A stretch of 64,000 bases of DNA from the NCBI GenBank assembly GCA_037447655.1, contig JBBHKE010003028.1:1-64000 (forward strand), written 5' to 3'. The stretch is from Zygnema cylindricum. Its lineage: Eukaryota > Streptophyta > Zygnematophyceae > Zygnematales > Zygnemataceae. Within the stretch, counting starts at the first letter, position 1. The number at the start of each line of letters is the position of its first letter. The notes under the pieces are model-generated. The model did not search any database. It was not told where the DNA came from and saw nothing but the letters and a program-made list of their open reading frames with translations. The translations under genes were made by a program, and so were the position numbers. Shown piece by piece: positions 56,116-64,000 of the stretch.

Positions 56116-56545
56116 CATAGAACGCAAATATATCTTACATGGAACGCGTGAAGGGTACAGTTCATCGTGAATCGCTATTACCGTTTATAACGCCAATTCG
56201 GTGCCCACTTGAGGTACTTTCATATTAGGGTGAATAACTGTAATATAATGTTGTTTTAAGTAGTGTGGCTTACGGATCGCTCAATTTTGTACCATTTTGT
56301 ACTTTAATAAGTAAGAAATTACAAAACAAAGGTTAATACAGTCGCACTCGCATGTGAATGTGAAATCATAAAACGTGTGACAAAAAAGATGTGACGTTAC
56401 ACGATTCTCGGTAAAGGGTTAACATTTAACTGCGTGAAAATTTCCATCACGTGCGGATGCATAATCACGCGACGGCGTAACGATTTGGAACATTTTGTAC
56501 GTGTAACTGTTTTAGGGTAAAGATCTTAATTGCCGACAATTAGGG
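56116..56545. other. Spacer without recognised features
   Basis: A GTGAATCGCTATTA stretch near 56168 resembles the MITE terminus, but no partner end is evident. Nothing coding is seen. Confidence 0.5.
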
Positions 56546-56640
56546 TCAAGTTCCATCAGTCGTTTCTGTAATCGTACGGCCAACTCTACGGGTCGGGTTA
56601 ATTGAGGGTAACATTCCATTAGGCCGTCTCAATAAATGTA
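56546..56640. repeat. Dispersed repeat shared with 16098-16200
   Basis: AGGGTCAAGTTCCATCA, TTTCTGTAATCGTACGGCC and GGTTAATTGAGGGTAACA follow in the same order as at 16098. Its right part overlaps the left end of H2. Confidence 0.5.
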
Positions 56641-57273
56641 CGGATAAATCTACGGAGATCGTTTACTAGAAGCCCGCTCCATTGTGTCGGGCCAGTGAAA
56701 AACCTTTCGAAATTATGATTGGTGCCACATAGTTAGTGTTCACATTTTGAAAATCTAAAAATATTTTACAAACGTAAAATCTGAATGATAATATCTGTTC
56801 CAGCGGAGGTGGTTAATGATTTGTACAAAAAGTTTGCAGCCAGAATTTAATTTTGAAAATGGAAATCGAAATTTTGAAACGGAATGGAAAAAAGACGCAC
56901 CAAACTTTGAAGGTCGGTGAATGCCAAACGTAGCGTGCGATGATACTTTTTGTTGACTTGTATCCGGCGTGGCAGGCGGCACACAACATGTACGACATGT
57001 AGGCCTGTGATCGCTTTTTCAAAGTGGATATTATTTTGATTTTTCATGTGTACCTATGGTACACGACCAATGGGAAGCAACTCTTTCGGGATCTCAAAAA
57101 GTAAAATACAGAACAGTCAGCAATTACGCCTACATCATTAGAGCATCCCGATAGCTTTCCAGTAACGATGTTTTGTCTGACAAAAAAAAAATAGTACGGC
57201 TCTGTACGGCGCTGTACGAAAACATTCGGCGTCCAGTAGCGAACCTCACGTATCGTCTAATGGAATGTTACCC
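56606..57273. mobile_element. Non-autonomous Harbinger-like TIR element H2
   Basis: Ends GGGTAACATTCCATTAG and CTAATGGAATGTTACCC are perfect inverted repeats, and TGA flanks both (56603-56605 and 57274-57276). The 668-base interior has no transposase. It resembles H1 in terminus and 3-base target site. Confidence 0.62.
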
Positions 57274-57424
57274 TGAGTCGATGTTCCATCACGAACAGTC
57301 TGTAATCCACGTGTTATACATTGAGTGGCACCACGTGGGTTTTGACCAGATATTTAAAATCTTTAAAAAATCTTCACACCGACAAATTTCAATTCAAATC
57401 TTCACTCGCGCACCATGTACATAC

Positions 57425-58477
57425 TGTAGAAATTAATGGTCCATTTTAAGTATTTTCTAGGTCTAAATAGAAATACAGAAAGAAGCCGAGGCAGTCTACC
57501 GCTAACTTCTCTCTCCAACTCTCAAACTTGTCGCAGTCACTGAGAAATTGGAGAGGGAGTTAGAGCCATGGCTACCCAGGCTATCCAGAGGTTTACGGGA
57601 AATATATATAAGTTAGGGGCTTATTCACTAAAAGGTAAGTGCCGGCCACAAGATTTGATCCTAGTACCTACCGGCCGGCAGACAGCCGGTAGTCGGTAGC
57701 CTTAGCCGTTAAGTCTATAACTAGTGTTACGTACTATATGGTTTGATAATTAATTAAACATTATCAGGTAGGATAATTCATTTAACTGTAACTGTTTACG
57801 GGATACATAGATCCAGTAATGTAAAAGTACGGATTACGGTACGGATAAGAAACCAATACCGCGCATTTATTTCTTTAATGAAACGAATATCGCGCATGTA
57901 TTTATTACGGCTACGATTAAATGTGAATTTAATCGGACGACCTGAATTAACGCCGAGATCGCGGAAGAGGATTTCAGCCGTTTGTGGTCATCGCCGCATC
58001 ATATGACACGTGGCGGAATGACATTGGATCACGGCATCTCCGAGGATTAAGGGAGCGAATCCGGACATACCAGTATCGACATTAAGGCCATGTCGTACAG
58101 TGTCCGTACAAAAACTACACCGACAGCTGTACTTTTGTGTACGGAACTGTAATTTGATTGGCTTTGTACATCAGTAGATAGAGTTTGTGAGAGAGATAGG
58201 ACTTAGAAAAATTTGGAGATAGGACCTTCTCTCCCAGAGAGCTTCTGTACAAAAGGTCAACTTTGACCCTCCATAACTTACTGCTTAGGGGAGCAAATTC
58301 AGAAATTCTTTTTGCTATCGACTCAGGGGAGTCTTACCTCCACAGGGGTGAAGTGGTCAGAGTTATTATCTGTCAGGGTGGCAGTTGTTTTTGTTGAAAC
58401 ACAAAGGGGTCAGGGTTATCCTAGAGGCTTCTTGGAAGCTGTCCAATCTGAGGACTTATGGAGGTCTGAGAGTTTCA
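57425..58477 (+). mobile_element. Solo LTR, copia family 2
   Basis: Starts TGTAGAAATTAATGG, ends GAGGTCTGAGAGTTTCA. Its flanks (CATAC, CACCA) do not form a clear TSD. The interior is complete, with the hairpin-like GAGGCAGTCTACC block, tRNA-like cassette and GTAC cluster. Confidence 0.82.
57630..57716 (-). promoter_or_regulatory. Antisense tRNA-like cassette, copy 11
   Basis: Minus strand: GGCTAAGGCTACCGACTACC, then TAGGATCAAATCTTG, GGCCGGCAC and TTTT. Confidence 0.55.
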
Positions 58478-58859
58478 CACCATTAACAAATTTCCCATTT
58501 CCATGTACATCGGGATCTTTTGTTCTCTAGTCCTCACATCCTCACCCTTCATGGCTTCAAGCCCTCCCTCTACACATGAATCATTGAAAGGAGAAGGCAA
58601 GTTTGTTTGGCCTCTAGGTAATTGGAGTGAGTTTTAGCGGTGGCTACAATGCCCACCCTGCCTTAGTCTTTAGGACGTGAGCACGCCCCACATATAACCA
58701 GCGGCCGCTGGCAGTGTGATCACTCAGTTTCCCTCCAATCCCTTACCACGTCGCATTGTGGTTCTATCGACACACGTTAGAGCACCCTCACCGGTCACGA
58801 CAGTCGATATGCGAGTGAGCAAACTTCTTCTTGGTTTCTAACCAAGCTATGATATCATA
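58478..58859 (-). mobile_element. Leader (PBS side) of a chromovirus copy
   Basis: Just past the LTR, the minus strand reads TATGATATCATAGCTTGGTT (58859-58840), resembling the common plant PBS complementary to the 3' end of initiator tRNA-Met with a few changes. The leader stops at the solo LTR. No coding. Confidence 0.5.
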
Positions 58860-59838
58860 TGTTATAGGATTTCTAACCTCTCAGAAAATACCATTACTTC
58901 AATCAATTTCAACCACACATTCCACACATTGGAAAATACACATCTACATTGGAAAGCACTTTCATAAGGATAAACTTTAAATTATAAGAAGCTTCTGTCC
59001 ACATAACTTATGCTTGGTCTCTTGCCCTCATGGCTCAACCCTTCTTATTAAAATATTTTCCTCTACTCTCCTCTCTTAATTATTCTATCTCTTAACTACT
59101 AAAACACTACTTATTTTGTAAGAGATTTCAATGCCAAAATGCCAATGCTCCAATTTGGTTTTAATCGCTCAAGACCAATATCAGTCAAAATTTCCACAAA
59201 CTTTTCCAAAGGAAAAGATGTTTACTCTCCTCTTAGACATCACTATTTATCCATAATCGCCCTGGACTCACCATGCTAGAGTCAACGCTCTGTTGAACAG
59301 GTTTTACCTGGGCCAATCATTGATCAGCAAGGACTCAAACTGACCAATGCAAAAACGTGCGAAATCTCTTACTAACTACGTAGCATTTCTAACCAATCAA
59401 ACGCTATATTTCACTACGTATCATTTACGTGCAAAAGTGCGCGCCAAACGAAACGCGACTTCGCACGAACGTGCCTTGCAAATTTCGCACGCGAAACTTC
59501 CTACGAAATTCCATAAATTGAAAGTGACGTTTCGTACTAAAAATTGTACGAAACGAACCATCGTGCGTACCAAACGAAATATTGATTTCGTTTAGTACTT
59601 TATAAACGTACGCCTTAAATTCCGCGGATAGTTTGACCCTTAACCCGCAACAATGAACACCCAATTGTTCTTTTTAACCTCGCGCTGTCGCCTAATTACA
59701 CCAATCACTATATCTTTTAAAATACAACCCCAAATCGTGCAATTCTTTCACGGATGTCTATCAAATTCAAAACTCTATTTTCCTAACACTTAAATGCCCA
59801 TTTACGAACAAGTTTGATCCACTATTACTGTTACATCA
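58860..59838 (-). repeat. Chromovirus LTR, copy 2 (uninterrupted)
   Basis: 979 bases. The minus strand starts TGATGTAACAGTAATAGTGG and ends CCTATAACA. It preserves the ATTTACGTGCAAAAG site that is split by a solo LTR in copy 1. Confidence 0.85.
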
Positions 59839-62226
59839 TCCCCTCTTTATATTTAAAAGACCTCAGTTAAAACACATTTCATTCGCAAGACGGGGCTTTT
59901 ATATTATTATCCTTCCAATACCTTTGTAAAAACTCAGAATTTTTATCTTCTAAAGTTAAATCATCTTCTTGCCTTCCTAGATAATGCACTTGTAGAATAT
60001 AGTATTGCCAACCTTAAACCGTTGACCAACCCAATCTATTACCCATCTGTGAACCTTATGTTCTATAATTATTAAGGGATCTAATTCTAATTCTCCTTCA
60101 ATTGGTCGAAGATTTGCTAGTTTCAACTGGCTGATGTGTATCACTGGATGAATTTTTGTTGGAGGAAAGTCCAATTTGGCAACAACTGACAATATCATCT
60201 CGATTACCATAAAGGGTCCGATCTACTTAGGAGAAAATTTCCCTATAAGATCCGATTGTCCCTCGATCTTGCACCTGTAATGAGTTGTTGAAAGCCAAAC
60301 CTTGTCACTTGTGCTTAACACCCAATCACCCCGTTTGCGGTTAGCATTTAGTTTTTGCATTCGTTGTGCCTCCACTAATGCATACTGGGCTGTTTTCCAA
60401 ACCGTTTGAATGTATTCCCAAAATTCTGTTCTAGAACCCCTATTCTCTTAAGTAACCCGTGTTATTAAGTCCAATGCTTCTCTCGGTTGGTATCCGTATG
60501 TAACTTCAAACGGTGAGAATCTTTTACTAGCATGTTTACATGAATTTTATGCAAATTGTATTAATGGCAGTTTAGATTCCCATGTGTTCTGAACCCCACT
60601 GCAAACAGTCCTAAACATTTCTTATAGCGTACGGTTCATCCTTTCTGTTTGTCCATCTGTATGAGGATGATAAGAGGTTCTTTTTTTTAATTCAGTGCCT
60701 AAATTTTGATGCAATTCTTTCCAAAATGTAGACGTAAATTTAGAATCCTTATCACTGACTATAAACAAGGGAACTCCATGATGTCTGACCACGCTGTCAA
60801 AATATAACTTTGCAATATCTACCACTGAATGAGTATATTTTGCAAGGGATAAAGATTGCCATTTTATTGAACCTATCGACTACGACCATGATACTATCAT
60901 TTCTTCTAGATGTAGTTGGTAACCTGACAATAAAATGTATACTGACAAATTCCCATGGTCTTTTCAAGATATCCAAAGGTTTTAAGAAACCTTTACGTTT
61001 CTGTTTACTAGGTTTACTCTGTTGGCAAGGGACACAACTCTCCACGTGTTTCAAAACCTCTTTTGCCATCCCAGGCCAAAACAATCTACTCTGCAACCGA
61101 CTGAGAGTTTTATCTCGACCTAGATGTCCTAAATGCTCATGGGCTTCTTGTAAAAGTTGTTTTCTTAAGTCTCCCATTTCATGAATATATAATCTATCCC
61201 TTTTTCGCAAATACAGTAAACCATCTTCTATTCTAAAGTTTTGGACATGCTTCTCATTCAATAGGTCAGAATTCCCTTCGAAATATTATTGCAAATCAAA
61301 ACAAAATAGTGATCTTTATCATAACCATTTTTAACACCATCTAAAAACAATTTATCTTGAACCACCACATTTATTTCAAAACATCTACTTAAAGGATCTG
61401 CTACTACATTTGTCTTTCCATGAATATGCTTGACATTAAATGTGAATTATGCCAATTTTTGCATCCATCTAACCTGTCTGCCAGTCATAATCTGTGCATC
61501 ACTTGATCTCTAAACTATGCCAAGAGTGCTTTATTATCACAGTAAATTGTAAATTCTTTATTATGCAAATAACAACGCCATTTCACCAATGCATGAACTA
61601 TTGCGAGTAATTCTTTTTCCTGTGCTGGATAGTTCTTTTCAGCATCATTGAATTTCCTGGACTCAAAAGCAATAGAATAAAAATGTTTTCTGACTTTTTG
61701 ACTTATGATTGTACAAAGACCTTTATCAGATGCATCAGTAGTGATCAGAACTTCAAATTCCCCAGCAGGATCAGGATACACCAGTCTAGGGGTAGAGGTC
61801 AAATTCCCTTTTAGTTCCTCGAAAGCTCTCTCTTGATCGGCTCCCCACACAAACGTCTCCTTCTCCAGAAGTAAATCCGTCAATGGTGCAGCGATCATAC
61901 TGAAGTTCCTGATAAATTTCCTGTAATAAGTGGCCAATCCCAAAAATGATCTAACTTCTATGACATTAGTGGGTTGCTTCCAATTTTGTATTGTAATAAT
62001 TTTTGATAGAACTGTTTTAACACTTTCCCCACTACCTATATGTCCCAAAAATAATTGTTCACTTTTAAGAAAGCTGGATTTTGACAATTTTCCATAAAAC
62101 TTTCTTTCCGTTAACCTTTCCAAAACTTTCCTTATATGAGTTACATGTTGTTCTTTAGATTCACTGTAAATTAGAATATCATCTATGAACACTTGAACAA
62201 ACTCATCTATATAATCTGAAAAGGTT
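59839..62226 (-). pseudogene. Chromovirus pol, copy 2 (broken)
   Basis: In minus-strand order: RT from FVQVFIDDILIYSES (active-site Asp pair kept) with SFLGLATYYRKFI; RNase H with LITTDASDKGL and FTIYCDNKALL (61515-62226); integrase zinc module HEHLGHLGRDK and CVPCQQSK (near 61000-61160); integrase core, where the first catalytic Asp reads His (SIHFIVRLP) and the VSDKDSKFTS and HTDGQTERMNRTL blocks follow (60622-60980); then the integrase C-terminus and a divergent chromodomain (59980-60210). Stops near 61262, 60620 and elsewhere. Upstream RT, protease and gag are lost at ~62226. Confidence 0.87.
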
Positions 62227-63195
62227 TGGTTTGTTGTTTTTAAAAGCTTTATCTTCAGTAGATAGAGTTGTGAAGGGAGAAATAACACTTAGAATATTTT
62301 GGGAATGTTAGATATAATACTTACCTTGAATAGTGTGACAGTAAAGTATTTCACTAAGAGTATTCTGTACGGTCTTATAAGACATGCGTCGGCATTGCAG
62401 ACAAACGCAGGAAATACGGAATGGTCCCGGAAACATGGCGCCTATCGAACGAGTAACTTCGGCAAATTGAGCAGACGGAAAATGAACCGGACATATGGGA
62501 ACACAATTGTGAAGAGCAAACATTGGACATTGATTTCTATCAGACTGACGATTAAGATTTGAGTGGGGACCACAGGTGACGAGATGTACCATAAGCAGTT
62601 CAGATATTCGTACTAGTTTCCAACAGCAGGTTGGACATTTTATACATTTGTTGACACAGCATGCAACATTATGAGTACGGCTCCAGATTAGGAAAACCTG
62701 ACGAAACATTTATCTGTAGCGTAGTGTATTATGAAATAGTGTTTCTGTGTGTAGTTTATAGGCTAGTTACAATTAGGTTGTGGAAGTACATTAGCGTACC
62801 TTGTCGTACTACAATACAGTACCACTATTCCAGGTGTAGTCATCTGATTGGTCAGTGAGCAGTAGATACTCGCTCACTGTATAAAGTTTTAGGACTTAGA
62901 ATTATTTTGTATTCAGTTTTGGGATATTGGGAATTTACAAGGCAGTTTTTGGGAAACTTGCAGGTCTTATATCATATGGTTAAATGAGTCAATTTGTGTG
63001 TAACTTTGGGAGTTTATAGTGTGTTTGGCGATTATCTTGTATGCTGAATTCTGAGTAAATTTGACCTGTGAGTCAGTTTTTACAGTGTGACAAAGATCAG
63101 TGTTTGATAGGATTTCTTGTTAGCTTCTGGTTAAGTATGTCTACTTCTACAACTATTGCCGCAACACCACCAGCACCAGTTATCATGGAACAACA
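62227..63195 (+). mobile_element. LTR, copia family 4, leading into element D
   Basis: Homologous to 24400-26935 (CAGTAGATAGAG, ACTTAGAATATTTTGGGA, CGTCGGCA blocks) and ends ATGGAACAACA before the PBS. The LTR start is truncated at the chromovirus junction. Confidence 0.8.
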
Positions 63196-64000
63196 GGTTA
63201 TGGGCCTGCCTCCAAGAATTCAAGTCTTTAATGGCCAGCGGTATGCTTACTTGGCGGATATGGTTGAGTCTTATTTTGAAACTGCATGCTTATTGAAAAT
63301 TTTGGATGGATCACTTGATGAAGCCGATCTGACTTGGGCGAAAAAGAATTCGCTGTCTCGGAACACTCTCAAATTGTGTCTCTCGGAGAATATGGTTATG
63401 TCGAGAATCAAGATGAAGAAAGCGATTGACATCTGGAAATCGCTGAAGGCTTTTTATGAAAAAGCGAATGTTCAAGAAGAACTTCTGTTGGCAAGAAAAT
63501 TCTGGCACTACAAATACTAGGGGGGAACAATGGCCGAGTATACAGATAACTTTCGAGCTCTCATTGACTCTTATGCTTGTGCTGGTGGGAGTTTTCCGAG
63601 TTTCAGCAAGCTGCTCTGATTATTAGAGGTCTTCCAAGCGGTATGAAAGATGCATCTGCTGAATTGAAAAAGCATGATAAGTCTAGCTGGACACTTCAAC
63701 TGGCTATCAATATTATCTTAGAGGAAGAGTCTACGTCTAAGATGCTTAATGGAGAAAAGCAAGTATAGGCTTTTAACACAGACTATGACAGAAAATGACA
63801 GTTTAACCCGCGAAAAAATCAGTTTAATCAACAAAGGAATCAGTTTAACCAAAACCAAGGTCAGTTTAAACAGTTTGATCAAGGGCAGAATAGTAGATCT
63901 TTCACTACTTGTTTTTATTGTTCAAAAAAAGGTCATGGCTATAGGTACTGTCTTAAGCTCAAAAAGGCGAATGGAACAAGTTTGTATAGGCCAGGTTGGC
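63137..64000 (+). pseudogene. gag of copia element D (runs off the window)
   Basis: ATG at 63137 opens MSTSTTIAATPPAPVIMEQQ within the LTR; the second Gln codon spans the LTR/PBS junction. The frame continues VMGLPPRIQVFNGQRYAYL, then a TAG at 63518-63520 interrupts KYTGG-like Gag sequence, and a frameshift near 63590 moves it to another frame (LIIRGLPSGMKDASAELKK). A good zinc knuckle CFYCSKKGHGYRYC is read near 63909-63950. Pol lies beyond the window. Confidence 0.85.
63196..63210 (+). other. Primer binding site of element D
   Basis: GGTTATGGGCCTGCC, 13 of 15 bases identical to the PBS of elements A and C. Confidence 0.78.

Overview
This looks like nuclear DNA of a land plant with a large, retrotransposon-rich genome. 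The window holds many Ty1-copia LTR elements, a Ty3-gypsy chromovirus, small TIR elements, solo LTRs and one interrupted, intron-containing gene whose product looks plastid-targeted. No operons, Shine-Dalgarno sites or CRISPR arrays were seen. A seed-free vascular plant or other large-genome plant is my guess only: the non-LTR reverse transcriptase relic at 33.2-34.3 kb resembles, from memory, a family common in ferns and lycophytes.

Layout. 0-4.4 kb: an AT microsatellite, an LTR fragment and a decayed gag-like reading frame. 4.4-10.8 kb: complete but broken copia element A. 11.1-12.2 kb: solo LTR with TSD. 12.2-16.5 kb: AT-rich spacer with small TIR elements. 16.6-23.0 kb: broken copia element C. 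23.0-33.2 kb: a mosaic of LTR fragments, a solo LTR with TSD, unique spacer and a tRNA-Asp-like relic. 33.2-37.2 kb: a non-LTR RT relic, a solo LTR with TSD and two LTR fragments. 37.2-43.5 kb: a three-level nest (a non-autonomous long-LTR element inside a solo LTR inside a chromovirus LTR). 43.5-51.8 kb: a second non-autonomous element, then a copia element with an uninterrupted 1426-codon gag-pol frame, then more non-autonomous-element sequence. 51.8-54.2 kb (minus): three exons of a host gene with CT-rich introns; its third intron runs straight into the retrotransposon pile. 54.2-57.3 kb: a G-box-rich upstream region and four small TIR elements. 57.4-62.2 kb: a solo LTR and a second, broken chromovirus copy. 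62.2-64 kb: LTR and gag of another copia element, cut by the window end.

How the parts work together. The copia families share an unusual 5' organisation. The primer binding site is complementary to the anticodon arm of initiator tRNA-Met (half-tRNA priming, as in Drosophila copia). The gag start codon lies inside the LTR, and a Gln codon (CA|G) spans the LTR/PBS junction. Several LTR families also carry, always antisense to the element, a tRNA-like segment with box-A/box-B-like motifs followed closely by TTTT. This conserved antisense Pol III-like cassette, seen 11 times, is the best candidate here for an undescribed system. The long-LTR non-autonomous elements keep the same PBS but have lost the gag start and all coding capacity, so they probably rely on a copia partner such as the intact one at 46-51 kb.
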